A DNA stretch of 24,503 bases from an uncultured Pseudomonadota bacterium (GTDB taxonomy: Bacteria > Myxococcota_A > UBA9042 > CAIXZC01), in contig CALFHQ010000326.1 in the NCBI GenBank assembly GCA_937876385.1, forward strand, positions 1 through 24,503, in the 5' to 3' direction. The translations under genes and the position numbers were made by a program. Below the pieces are notes generated by a model. It worked only from the letters and a program-made list of their open reading frames with translations, made no database searches and was not told the origin of the DNA. Positions 14,093 to 22,524 of this stretch are shown here, piece by piece (position 1 is the stretch's first letter; each line of letters begins with the position of its first letter).

Positions 14093-15271
14093 TCAGACGA
14101 GCTTCTTCAGGCAAGAGGCCATGCGCTTGACCCCTTCTCGAATTTGCGCTTCGGTGACGGCGAAACTCAGTCGAAGGTAGCCGGGAGTTCCAAATGCCTC
14201 CCCCGGCACAGCGGAGACCCCCCCCTCTACCAACATCTTGTCGGTAAGCTCCAACGTTGATTGAATCCCCGCCTTGCCCATGTAAGCACTCACGTCAATC
14301 CACAAGTAGAACGCCCCCTGCGGAATCGTCACCTGGACGTTGGGAATCTTGCCAACAAGATCCAGCATCAGGTCACGCCTCTGCTCCAAGCTGTTTACCC
14401 AGGCCTTAGTCAAGGACGGACCCCGACGCAGAGCCTCCGCAGCGGCACACTGGGCGATGGCGTTGGGGCAGGATGTGGAGTGGTCCTGGATTTTCGTCAT
14501 GGCCGCGATGGCGTTGGCAGGAGCGGCCGCAAATCCGATACGCCAGCCGGTCATGGAGAAGGTCTTGGAGACCCCGTTGATGACGATGGTCTTGTCTCGA
14601 AACGCCGGAATCGAGGCGATGGACGCAAACTGGTTCCCGTCAAACAGCAGGTTGCAGTAGATGTCGTCGGAGAGAATCCAGATGTCTCGGTTTTCGAGAA
14701 CCTCTCCCAACCCTGCCAACTCCCGAAGGGTATAGGTGACCCCGGACGGGTTGGAGGGGGAATTGAGCAGCAATGCCGACGTACGATCCGTAACCGCTGC
14801 GTCGAGAATCTCAGGGGTCAACTTGAAGTTGTTCTGCGCTTTGGTCTCTGCTACCACCAGGTCGGCACCCGCCAGATGGACCATCTCAGGGTATGAAGTC
14901 CAGTAGGGGGTGGAGATGATGAATTCAGAATCTTTGTCTGCAGTGGCCAGCACCGAGTTGTAAAGGACCTGCTTGGCCCCGGAACTCGCCATCACCTCTT
15001 CGATGGAGTAGTCGAGGCCGTAGACCTCTTTCATATAGCCTGCGATGGCCTTTCTAAGATCCACCGTCCCAGCCGTCGGAGTGTATCGGGTCTCCCGATT
15101 GTTAATGGCCTCGATGGCCCGCTGACAGACCGGTTCGGGGGTGTCGATATCCGGCTCCCCGACTCCCAGGGAGACGATGTCGTGGCCCTTTCGTCTCAAT
15201 TCCAGGGTCCGTTCGTTGAGCCCCAGCGTTACAGAAGGAAGAATGTGCGAAACACGAGCAGCGAATTTCAT
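14093..15271 (-). CDS. Class I pyridoxal-phosphate aminotransferase, aspartate aminotransferase-like
   Basis: This 392-residue cytosolic enzyme belongs to the AspC/PatA-type subgroup I gamma/beta aminotransferases, which typically convert aspartate and 2-oxoglutarate to oxaloacetate and glutamate. Recognised residues are SLGVGEPDIDTP (34-45), Asn174 in SPSNPSG (171-177), Asp202 and Tyr205 in SDDIYCNLLF, the PLP lysine Lys236 in INGVSKTFSMTGWRIGF, Arg244, and the carboxylate-binding Arg367 in YLRLSF. Length is typical (about 390-400). GGAGGT sits just before the ATG at 15271, which overlaps the coaD stop by 4 nt. It is the last gene of rsmD-coaD-aminotransferase. Exact substrate (Asp, or also prephenate or aromatic amino acids) is not resolved. 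Confidence 0.88.
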   Translation of the reverse strand: MKFAARVSHILPSVTLGLNERTLELRRKGHDIVSLGVGEPDIDTPEPVCQRAIEAINNRETRYTPTAGTVDLRKAIAGYMKEVYGLDYSIEEVMASSGAKQVLYNSVLATADKDSEFIISTPYWTSYPEMVHLAGADLVVAETKAQNNFKLTPEILDAAVTDRTSALLLNSPSNPSGVTYTLRELAGLGEVLENRDIWILSDDIYCNLLFDGNQFASIASIPAFRDKTIVINGVSKTFSMTGWRIGFAAAPANAIAAMTKIQDHSTSCPNAIAQCAAAEALRRGPSLTKAWVNSLEQRRDLMLDLVGKIPNVQVTIPQGAFYLWIDVSAYMGKAGIQSTLELTDKMLVEGGVSAVPGEAFGTPGYLRLSFAVTEAQIREGVKRMASCLKKLV

Positions 15272-15753
15272 GGGGTACCTCCAAACCTTTCCAACAATCG
15301 ATTTTCCACCAGCTCTGGTACCAAGCCGGTGACACATCCACCCAGAGAAGCCACCTCCCGGACAACCCGAGAGCTGACGTAAAAGTACTTCTGTCCTGTC
15401 ATGAGAAAGAAGGTCTCCAGGTCGGGGTGCAGCTTCCGATTCATGTTCGCCATCTGAAACTCGTACTCGAAATCGGACACAGCTCGAAGGCCGCGAATAA
15501 CCGCAGTGGCATTCCGATGCTTCATGTAGTCCACAAGGAGACCCGAAAACGAATCCACCTCAATACGAGAATCGTCCTTCACCACTTCGCGAATCATCTC
15601 TACCCGTTCCTCCAAGGAAAACAGAGGAGTCTTCGAGCGGTTGACGGCGATGCCCACAATGATCCGGTCAAACGCTTTGAGCGCCCGCCCGATGATGTCC
15701 ATGTGTCCGTTGGTGAGAGGGTCGAAAGAGCCGGGGTAGACTGCAACCGTCAT
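15268..15753 (-). CDS. coaD: Phosphopantetheine adenylyltransferase CoaD
   Basis: This 161-residue enzyme transfers AMP from ATP to 4'-phosphopantetheine, the penultimate step of coenzyme A synthesis. The N-terminus carries the nucleotidyltransferase motif PGSFDPLTNGH (7-17), with the NGH form of the T/HxGH signature. The C-terminal ISSTxxR-like motif appears as VSSRVVREVASLGG near 125-138. Length matches the bacterial family (about 160). The ATG at 15753 begins MTVAVYPGSF as in known CoaD proteins; the longer frame to 15804 would overlap rsmD. The GGAGG is 12 nt away, longer than normal, so translation may depend on coupling with rsmD, whose stop is 7 nt upstream. rsmD-coaD is a common bacterial pairing. 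Confidence 0.95.
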   Translation of the reverse strand: MTVAVYPGSFDPLTNGHMDIIGRALKAFDRIIVGIAVNRSKTPLFSLEERVEMIREVVKDDSRIEVDSFSGLLVDYMKHRNATAVIRGLRAVSDFEYEFQMANMNRKLHPDLETFFLMTGQKYFYVSSRVVREVASLGGCVTGLVPELVENRLLERFGGTP

Positions 15754-15760
15754 GGTGCTT

Positions 15761-16318
15761 CTATTCCTCCAGAATCGAGTAGAACGAAATCGACGTGTCC
15801 CCATATTTGCGGGAGTCGATCCGGAAGAGGGTTCCGATTTCCTTGGGAATGACCGCGCGAGTTTCGTGCTCAGCCACGATCTGCCCAGTTTCAGTCAGCA
15901 GGGAGTGCTGCACCAGGAGAGACAGCGTCTTGTCTACCAACTTCTTGCCGTAGGGGGGGTCCATGAAGATCAAGTCGAACCGTTTCCCCTCACGAGCCAA
16001 CAAGGGAAGGGCTCGCTGGATCGGTACGGGGAGCACCTTGCATGACGACTCGTCAACCCGAGCGATGTTCTGACGAAGTGCTTTCAACGGGGCCTGCGCA
16101 TTCTCAACGAAGACGATCTCACTGGCCCCTCGACTCAACGCTTCGATGCCCAGGGAACCGGTACCGGAGAAGAGATCCAATACCGTCGCGCCGTCGACCC
16201 GGTCGCCCAGGATGGAGAAGATCGCTTCCTTGACTCGGTCTTGCGTGGGACGAGTATGAAGTCCCGGTACGGAACTCAAGTGCATCCCTCTATATGTACC
16301 GGTGATAACCCGCAGCAA
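15761..16318 (-). CDS. rsmD: 16S rRNA (guanine-966 N2)-methyltransferase RsmD
   Basis: This 185-residue SAM-dependent methyltransferase modifies G966 of 16S rRNA in the 30S head. The N-terminus (RVITGTYRG and TRPTQDRVKEAIFSIL) is diagnostic. The SAM site is VLDLFSGTGSLGIEALSRGA (46-65). The catalytic motif is DPPYGK near 119-124. Length is normal. The start is a TTG at 16318, supported by GGAGG (16325-16329 on this strand) 6 nt upstream; no better ATG exists. It heads the unit rsmD-coaD-aminotransferase. Two weak promoter pairings exist upstream on this strand (TTGCGT-17-TAGAAC and TTGATA-17-TCTATC); neither is strong enough to call. Confidence 0.93.
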   Translation of the reverse strand: MLRVITGTYRGMHLSSVPGLHTRPTQDRVKEAIFSILGDRVDGATVLDLFSGTGSLGIEALSRGASEIVFVENAQAPLKALRQNIARVDESSCKVLPVPIQRALPLLAREGKRFDLIFMDPPYGKKLVDKTLSLLVQHSLLTETGQIVAEHETRAVIPKEIGTLFRIDSRKYGDTSISFYSILEE

Positions 16319-16453
16319 ATCCGCCCTCCGATAGAAGCCTGTGTTCTACCACTATCAACCCCCAAACGCAACACCCCTGCAGATCCCATTCAGGGAGTCA
16401 ACGCCCCCTCACTCCCGAAGCGCCGAACACCGCTCAACCACTCTTCCCTCGCC

Positions 16454-16482
16454 TTGACACCCCAGATCGCACCGTCTATCCT
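16454..16482 (+). promoter_or_regulatory. Sigma70 promoter for the PATAN/TPR gene
   Basis: A perfect -35 TTGACA (16454-16459) and a -10 TATCCT (16477-16482, 4 of 6) are separated by exactly 17 nt. Transcription would begin near 16489, giving a leader of about 34 nt before the ATG at 16523. This also argues against a start further upstream in the same open frame. It is the best promoter in the window. Confidence 0.6.
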
Positions 16483-16522
16483 TGCTGGGTACCTGTATCC
16501 TCTGCACCAAAGGGCGATCTGC

Positions 16523-18979
16523 ATGGCTTCTGCTGGCACCAATTTGAAACGATTTCAACTCTTTCGACTGCTCGGGAGACTGCGCTCCGAGGAGTTCACC
16601 GGGGTCCTCGAACTCCAGGACCCGGACGGCGCTACCCGCATCATCCTCCACAACGGGCTCCCCCGAAACGCCACCAGCGACAAGTCCACCAACGCCTTGG
16701 CGGCCTTTCTCCTGAGGAAGAAGCGAATTCGAAGAGAGACCCTCACCGCCCTCGTCGACGAGAGCAAGCGAGACCAGGAACGCTTCCAACAACTTCTCGT
16801 CGAACGAGAGTACATGACCGCAAAGGAAGTTCGGCGAATCAAGCGGGAGTTGGGAGGGTTCGTCTTCGCTTCCGCCTTCGAATTGGCAGCAGTACCCTAC
16901 GAACTCGATCCCATGGACCTCGATGAAGCCAACCTGTTTCCTCCCGGCTTCCTTGACCGATATGAAGGGTTCTTCAAGGCGGTCACATGCTGTTCCCTCG
17001 ATGAGGAACTGAAACGTCACTTCCGAGAACGATGGCTGACAACCCTGGAGAAGAGCAGCGATTTCTATCGCAACCTCCTGGTGTACCGAAGGGTCTTCTT
17101 TGCCGACGATGTCACGCACCTCCTTATGGAAAACGATTGGACCACAAAGGGACTCCTCGAAGAGATGCCCGACCAGCGAGCTGCTTTGAGACAACTCTTT
17201 GCCTTGAGCTACTCCGGAATGCTCGTTTTCAAGGAACGAGATCACGAAGTCCAGGTCCAGTCCTTCTCACCCGATGAGATGATCACGGCCGCAGATGCCT
17301 CCAAAACCGTCATGATCATTCCACCGTCGGCTCAAGACGCCATCAAGGAAAATCCAATGGGCTTCGATGGAGCCTTCCCCGAACCAGCCGAAGTCATGGC
17401 CGAAATTGCCCAAACCTCACCCCCTGCCAAACCGGCACCGGGCAGTGTTCAAGATGACTTCCAACGGTTCCTCGCCGAAAAAACCGACGAAACCGGAGAG
17501 ATCGACGAACGCACCGAAGTCCTCCCATTCGATGTCATCGATGAAGACGAAGAAGAAAACGACGTTATCCCCGACGAACTGTGGAACACCGAGGAATCCA
17601 AGGTCACCCAAACCATCGGTGTGCCCTTAGATAGCCCCGACAGTGCAGAGGGTGAGTCCCCATCGGTCCGGCTGGGAGACATCGAACAGTACCTCGAAAA
17701 TCCCTCCGACCAGTCCGCAGAGGACGCGGACATCTTCGCCGAAGAGGTGGTCGAAGAAGCCCAGGAAGAGACACCTCCCGAGCCCGAGGAACGCTGGGAC
17801 GAGCCCACCGCAGTAGAAGCAGAGCCGCCCCCCGCCGTGGAAACAGTGCCAGAACCAGAAGAGCGCTGGGAAGAACCCACCACAGTGGAAGCCCAGCCGA
17901 CTTCCAACGAGGAAGCCGTTCAGGAAGAAGAAGCCGTCCCGGAAGTGGAGATAGAATTCACAGTCGATTCTCCCGAGACGCCCGAAGAAGAAGACATCTT
18001 CGAAGAGGAAGTTCCACCGCCGATTGTTTCGACTCCAGAAGCTTCCCCCTCACCCTCCGAGGTTCCCATTCCAGACGATGACTCAGCCGAGGCGACCCCC
18101 GAAGCTTCCGAGGCGACCCCCGACTCAGCCCCCAAGATCCGTCCTCCGGCTATGGCCTATCAGGACCCGCCGACGATGCCGGAAGCGCCCAGAAACCCGG
18201 AACCCGGAGCTGACCAGGGGATCGAGAGGATCCTCGAAGATGTCTACGGCACAATGCTGGGGCGTTCTCTCTATCAGATTCTCGGTGTGACCCCCAACAG
18301 CTCCCTCTCGGCCGTCCGGGAGTCAGGGGCGCGCCTTCAGTCGAAGTACTCAGAAGATCAGTATCGGGGGTTCATGCTCTCTTCCAGAGCCCGCCTCTTG
18401 CTCGACTATGTGCAGGCCGAGATAAGGCGCGCCGTGGCGGTGTTGACGGAACCCGAGCAACGTCGCCTGTACGATGCAAGAATCGGAACCATCTATCCCG
18501 ATGAGAAAGGGGATGATGTTCGCAAACGACTTTTTGAAGCGGAGAAGTGGTACATCCAGGGACGAAAGGCGCTCAAGAACGACCAGCTGGCCGAAGCCCT
18601 CGGTTGTTATGCCCGGGCGTCCTCCATCAACCCCACCGAACCCGAGTACCTCTCGTCACAGGGTTGGGCCGTCTTCTTGACCTATCGAGGGGAGCGAAAT
18701 CGGGACCGCAAGAAGCTTGATGAGGCGGTTTCCTTGCTGCGAAAAGCTCTCCAGGTTGAGCCCAGACACATCCGCTCCATGCTGTTCATGGCTCGAGTGC
18801 TGCGGGAGTTGGGCAAGCGGGAAGATGCCCTCGCCTGGTACGAGAGGATCCAGAAACAGGACCCCTCCAATCGAGAGGCAGTGCAGTCAATTCAGGATTT
18901 GCGCCGCTGGAGCGCCTCGGAAGATGATCAGAAGACCGGGGCCTGGGGAAGGTTGAAGTCGATCTTCTCTCGAAAGTAG
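16523..18979 (+). CDS. PATAN (DUF4388)-like protein with acidic linker, J-like region and TPR tail
   Basis: This 818-residue cytosolic protein has four parts. Residues 8-125 resemble the PATAN/DUF4388 domain common in myxobacteria-like regulators (FRLLGRLRSEEFTGVLEL, IILHNGLPRNATS). Residues 126-270 continue as a helical region. Residues 300-560 are a long acidic, Pro-rich, probably disordered linker with an internal 24-residue duplication. Residues 580-655 look like a DnaJ-type fold (SLYQILGVTPNSSLSAVRE, then RAVAVLTEPEQRRLYDARIG) but without the HPD triad, so it should not stimulate Hsp70. Residues 665-800 hold two to three TPR motifs. The ATG at 16523 is preferred because of the promoter at 16454-16482; the frame is open to 16241 but would overlap rsmD. 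The ribosome site (AAAGGG) is mediocre. A scaffold or regulatory role is inference. Confidence 0.75.
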   Translation: MASAGTNLKRFQLFRLLGRLRSEEFTGVLELQDPDGATRIILHNGLPRNATSDKSTNALAAFLLRKKRIRRETLTALVDESKRDQERFQQLLVEREYMTAKEVRRIKRELGGFVFASAFELAAVPYELDPMDLDEANLFPPGFLDRYEGFFKAVTCCSLDEELKRHFRERWLTTLEKSSDFYRNLLVYRRVFFADDVTHLLMENDWTTKGLLEEMPDQRAALRQLFALSYSGMLVFKERDHEVQVQSFSPDEMITAADASKTVMIIPPSAQDAIKENPMGFDGAFPEPAEVMAEIAQTSPPAKPAPGSVQDDFQRFLAEKTDETGEIDERTEVLPFDVIDEDEEENDVIPDELWNTEESKVTQTIGVPLDSPDSAEGESPSVRLGDIEQYLENPSDQSAEDADIFAEEVVEEAQEETPPEPEERWDEPTAVEAEPPPAVETVPEPEERWEEPTTVEAQPTSNEEAVQEEEAVPEVEIEFTVDSPETPEEEDIFEEEVPPPIVSTPEASPSPSEVPIPDDDSAEATPEASEATPDSAPKIRPPAMAYQDPPTMPEAPRNPEPGADQGIERILEDVYGTMLGRSLYQILGVTPNSSLSAVRESGARLQSKYSEDQYRGFMLSSRARLLLDYVQAEIRRAVAVLTEPEQRRLYDARIGTIYPDEKGDDVRKRLFEAEKWYIQGRKALKNDQLAEALGCYARASSINPTEPEYLSSQGWAVFLTYRGERNRDRKKLDEAVSLLRKALQVEPRHIRSMLFMARVLRELGKREDALAWYERIQKQDPSNREAVQSIQDLRRWSASEDDQKTGAWGRLKSIFSRK

Positions 18980-19572
18980 TCCACCAACTCGTCCACCCAC
19001 TCACCAGGCAGCAGTGAGGCCACCCGTGGTTCATCATCGACTACATGAAAGGTGGAAAATGACTGCACCGCCAAACCCCAACGCTGAGAATTCTGTTCGT
19101 TCCTCGGGCATCGCAGATATCCCACGACGTTTCGGCCATCTACCTGGGCGAACAGGGCCAAGATTTGATTGTCTCGAAGACGTTGCGAGTACTCTCCCAC
19201 GACGAACTCCTCACCGCCTCCCAATGTCTTTTGCAGCTCTTCCTTGCACTCTCCAGACAGGCGATTCTCACCAAAATACAGCCCCTCGTACAACGCTGCC
19301 GTCTCCTTCGGGGTGAGAGGACTTTCCACCAGGGAGTACTGAATCCGACAGCCGCCGTTCAGATCTTCTACGGTCACTACGCTCTTGTACTCCTGGACGG
19401 AGACGTTCCATTCTTGAGGAACAGAGAAGGAGACTCCGGTGTGTGGACAGGTCAACGGAGTCATGGCTTCGGTCGCCTCAAAACACGAGGATTGTTCACT
19501 ACCCTGGACGTAAGACGCCACCAGTTGCAGTGCAATAACCAACCAAAATGTGCTGACGATTTTACTTTGCAT
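18928..19572 (-). CDS. Small exported protein, possible PsbP/Mog1-like fold
   Basis: This protein of about 214 residues starts with a signal peptide (basic MQSK, hydrophobic core about 6-20, likely cleavage near VQG-SEQ). It has no lipobox, so it should be periplasmic or released. The mature part contains GVSFSVPQEWNVSV near 47-60 followed by alternating strands. This 'GV.F.VP..W' opening is typical of PsbP/Mog1-type sandwich proteins, but that is a weak clue. Five cysteines in the whole protein could give disulfides. The start may be ATG 19572 or ATG 19581; both overlap the upstream lipoprotein gene (stop at 19562), so translation is coupled. The 3' end overlaps the convergent PATAN/TPR gene by 52 nt. 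I do not recognise a function. Confidence 0.7.
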   Translation of the reverse strand: MQSKIVSTFWLVIALQLVASYVQGSEQSSCFEATEAMTPLTCPHTGVSFSVPQEWNVSVQEYKSVVTVEDLNGGCRIQYSLVESPLTPKETAALYEGLYFGENRLSGECKEELQKTLGGGEEFVVGEYSQRLRDNQILALFAQVDGRNVVGYLRCPRNEQNSQRWGLAVQSFSTFHVVDDEPRVASLLPGEWVDELVDYFREKIDFNLPQAPVF

Positions 19573-20521
19573 CCCTTGCATTCCTGTAATTCAACCAAGC
19601 TTCTTTCGTATTGAACCGCATTCCCGTCATTTTTTCCAGTGCTTCCCCTGCAACCTCCCGAACACTGCCCACTCTATGCGCCAGCAAGTCACTGGCTGCC
19701 TCCTGAACTTCACGATTTTCGCAGCGCAAACGACCGGCTGCTTCCAAGGCCGCCTTCTTCAAGAATAGATCGGGATGTTTGATTGACCAATCCAGATACT
19801 TACAAGCTCGCCGCAAGGAGAGTTCTCCGGCCAGCTCCACGGCAATCGCGGTAAAGCCCCAGTTCACTTCACTGGCGATCTTCGGATCCAGCGCCTCTAC
19901 GAGGACATCCGCATATTCGGGTTCTCCCAGGCGCACCAGGGCGTACGCCAACGCATACCGGGAGCCCAGCCGGTTCTGCCCCGTGGTGGCGTCGAACATC
20001 GAGCCCAACTTCGATTTGATGCTCTGTGAACCGATTCGCCCCAGTGCGATGGCACTTTGCGCACGCGACTGCCACAGAGGACTGTCCAACTCTCCGATGA
20101 GGAAAGCCTCCGCCTGTCTGGAGGCGATTTGACCCAACATGGTGATGAGGTGAAACTTCTGATAGACGGGGCGGTGCATGGCACGATAGGCCTCGATGAT
20201 GATGGGCACCACATCTACCCCCGCGCCTACGATCTTCTCCTCAACCGCGCACCCCATCACCCGGTTGCATTTCCCTCGCTCCGTGGCCTCTTGCACCCAC
20301 TCCTGCAGTTGCCCCTTGTCGATCTTTTTTTCTGGCAGAGCCTTGGTTGAAGGCGCTGCGGGCAATGTCTCCTCGGGCTTCTTCGTGGAATCCTTTGCTG
20401 TCTGCCCGGCTTCTGCCTTCTTGGGGACTTCCGGAGGGGGACTGGCCTCTTTGGAGGGTTTGGTACACCCCACCAACAACACAAATCCCAACAAAGGTAG
20501 CAGGGCTCGGGTTTGTAGCAT
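19562..20521 (-). CDS. HEAT-repeat lipoprotein
   Basis: This 319-residue protein has a signal peptide with lipobox LVGC (Cys19) followed by a Pro/Lys/Glu-rich spacer to about 65. The rest is helical with repeated ALxRxG-type motifs: AQSAIALGRIGSQS, RYALAYALVRLGEPE, AALEAAGRLRCENREV and VREVAGEALEKMTGM. This is the pattern of HEAT/PBS-lyase-like repeats, which act as protein-binding scaffolds. It should sit in an envelope membrane facing the periplasm. The ATG at 20521 has GGAG 6 nt upstream and begins 11 nt after the stop of the preceding gene; codons up to 20536 would overlap that gene. Middle gene of a three-gene operon. A partner cannot be named from sequence. Confidence 0.8.
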   Translation of the reverse strand: MLQTRALLPLLGFVLLVGCTKPSKEASPPPEVPKKAEAGQTAKDSTKKPEETLPAAPSTKALPEKKIDKGQLQEWVQEATERGKCNRVMGCAVEEKIVGAGVDVVPIIIEAYRAMHRPVYQKFHLITMLGQIASRQAEAFLIGELDSPLWQSRAQSAIALGRIGSQSIKSKLGSMFDATTGQNRLGSRYALAYALVRLGEPEYADVLVEALDPKIASEVNWGFTAIAVELAGELSLRRACKYLDWSIKHPDLFLKKAALEAAGRLRCENREVQEAASDLLAHRVGSVREVAGEALEKMTGMRFNTKEAWLNYRNARDAK

Positions 20522-20532
20522 TGCGATCTCCA

Positions 20533-22494
20533 TCATCGATTCAATTTCGTAGGCTCAACGCACCGTACCCGGCGACAATCCCAGGTTATAGACGGCACCG
20601 ACGCATCCTTCGAGAAGAAACGCTCCTCTGCGAGGTACCCTCCTTCAAAGAGGAAGTCAACCCGAGTCGCAGGTGACCACCCTCTACGAACCCGGACCAT
20701 TCCTTCTGCGTCCTCTCCAGAAGCGTCCAGAAAAGTCATGGCTTCGGGACGACCAAACCGCCCATATTGCCACAGGCGACAGGCGAAACCGCTCAATGTC
20801 ATATCTTTTAGGCGGGGCATGCTGACCAGGACTCCGTCGGCGTTTTTGAAACACGCCTTTGCCGGACGGCCGGACAAGTCGTACTCCCGCACTTCGGCGG
20901 CATACTTGAGACCTCGGGCGTTGAAAGTAGCTCCCTGGCTGTCTGTGAACCACTTCCGAACCCAATGGCCGTTGTCGTCATAATCGACTCGAATGGCCCC
21001 AAGATCTCCATACAGTCTCCGGGTGTCAGCCCGCAGGTCGTAGTATTTCAGAGTCGTCACCCGGTGCTTGGAATCAAACATCCGTTCTTCCCGGTGGGCC
21101 GATGGAGAGCCGCCATACGCCTTCTTTCCCTGCGGGTCCCAGTAGGTAACCGCCTTGAGAAAGCCGTCGGGGCCGTATTCATAGTTGGTTCGATGGGGAA
21201 GGGTGCTCTCTTGCAGCGGGGCGAAATCAGGACCGAAACGAGATGCACTGACCACATCCCCAGTTCCATTAACTTCGAATCGCTCCATGTGCACCCCTCG
21301 CCCGTCCGTACCGCTCTGGTCAGACTCCTTCCAGAACGACTGGCGAATAAGAAAGTGATCTCGATTGTATCCGTAACGAACCTCGGTGGCCCGAAAACCG
21401 ACGGGAATCACCGGTTTTCTCCCCGTGTCGAGGAACTGCTTCTTCACCAGCATGCCATCCACCGAGTTCTCGTAAAGCACTTCATGAATTCCAAAGGCAT
21501 TCAAAACCGGCTCACCAGCTACCCCCAGGTAGCGTTCTCGAAGCAGAAGCCCCTTTGGACTCCACTCAAACTCCACCCGAGCTCCCCGCAGGCGTTCGTT
21601 GACGACCCTTTCACCCTTGATGCCAAAGTAGTTGATGGCGCTCACCTCCCCGTCGAGGTTCCGCTCCAGAACTTCCCGATGTACCCCCTCCTGGTTGGTC
21701 ACCGGATCGTTGTGTCCGCCGAAAAACTCCCGCGAAGTGACCATTCCCAGCTCATCTCGCCCAAGCTTTGTTGTCACCACCCCCGTTTCGTCTGGTGCGG
21801 GATCTCCAGAGGCGTCCTGACACGTCTCCCCAATTGCCAATCCATCTCCCCTGCGAGTCACTTGGCGGCTTTGGCACCCAGACAACAGGGTTTCCCCGGT
21901 GATGCTCTTCGCAGTCAATACGGAAATATCCTCGTTGTAAGAGACTGTCTCGACGGTGGTTCCCATCTTGTTCAGCACCCGATATCCCACCGGCCTGTCA
22001 GGATTCGGGCCGGAACCGTACTCATATTCCCGAATCTCCCGTACCCCCTCGAAGGGACCCTTCACGGTCACCCGCTCTACTCGTCCACCGAGCACCGTGA
22101 ACTCGAAATGCTCTCGAAATACGCGGTCTCCCTCAGCGATGCGATGGAATCCCACCGGCACCCCGAATCGATCGTCCACGAACCAGAATCGAAAGGTGCC
22201 GTCCGGGTATTTGGGAATCTCGATGGGGGGAGGAAGAAGTGGCGCCTTGTGGTCTTGCTGATCGGAAACTTCGACGGTGTCTGAGACCTCCTGAGGACCG
22301 ACCCTTGAAGCGCCCTCAACAACCTCCAGAGATTTCAGAGCCTCCAGCTTCTCTTCGGGAGGCTGGGGCTCCTCCACCTGAAGGCTCCTTCCAGAACTCA
22401 GGTCCGGCCCCCTCTCCTCTTCTCTCTTGCGACACCCGCTGGTCAACACAATCGACGTCACCAGAAGGAGGACCATTGCTTGCCGATTGCTCAT
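20533..22494 (-). CDS. Large lipoprotein with about nine degenerate ~33-residue repeats
   Basis: This 653-residue protein starts with a signal peptide and lipobox-like TSGC (Cys21), then an acidic, Pro-rich spacer to about 95. From about 274 to 560 the sequence is a run of near 33-residue units. Each has an aromatic strand, a D/N-G turn, a second strand with a Tyr/Phe, and a G-x-P/K-x-V segment; clear examples begin at residues 306, 338, 371, 403, 435, 468 and 502. More diverged units may extend to both sides (100-270 and 570-640). The pattern recalls RHS/YD or MORN-like beta repeats without matching either canonical motif. A ribosome site CGGGGGC lies 6 nt before the ATG at 22494. It leads the operon with the HEAT lipoprotein and the small exported protein. 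Function unknown; surface or periplasmic binding is inference. Confidence 0.78.
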   Translation of the reverse strand: MSNRQAMVLLLVTSIVLTSGCRKREEERGPDLSSGRSLQVEEPQPPEEKLEALKSLEVVEGASRVGPQEVSDTVEVSDQQDHKAPLLPPPIEIPKYPDGTFRFWFVDDRFGVPVGFHRIAEGDRVFREHFEFTVLGGRVERVTVKGPFEGVREIREYEYGSGPNPDRPVGYRVLNKMGTTVETVSYNEDISVLTAKSITGETLLSGCQSRQVTRRGDGLAIGETCQDASGDPAPDETGVVTTKLGRDELGMVTSREFFGGHNDPVTNQEGVHREVLERNLDGEVSAINYFGIKGERVVNERLRGARVEFEWSPKGLLLRERYLGVAGEPVLNAFGIHEVLYENSVDGMLVKKQFLDTGRKPVIPVGFRATEVRYGYNRDHFLIRQSFWKESDQSGTDGRGVHMERFEVNGTGDVVSASRFGPDFAPLQESTLPHRTNYEYGPDGFLKAVTYWDPQGKKAYGGSPSAHREERMFDSKHRVTTLKYYDLRADTRRLYGDLGAIRVDYDDNGHWVRKWFTDSQGATFNARGLKYAAEVREYDLSGRPAKACFKNADGVLVSMPRLKDMTLSGFACRLWQYGRFGRPEAMTFLDASGEDAEGMVRVRRGWSPATRVDFLFEGGYLAEERFFSKDASVPSITWDCRRVRCVEPTKLNR

Positions 22495-22524
22495 TTTTTG
22501 CCCCCGCTTGTGATACAACGTTCC

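Noticed and set aside
16241..16522. An N-terminal extension of the PATAN/TPR protein
   Set aside because: It would overlap the divergent rsmD gene, contains the best sigma70 promoter of the window and looks non-coding.
20965..22284. A 439-codon open frame on the plus strand inside the repeat lipoprotein gene
   Set aside because: It is antisense to a gene with a signal peptide, lipobox and regular repeats. The plus-strand translation has no such structure.
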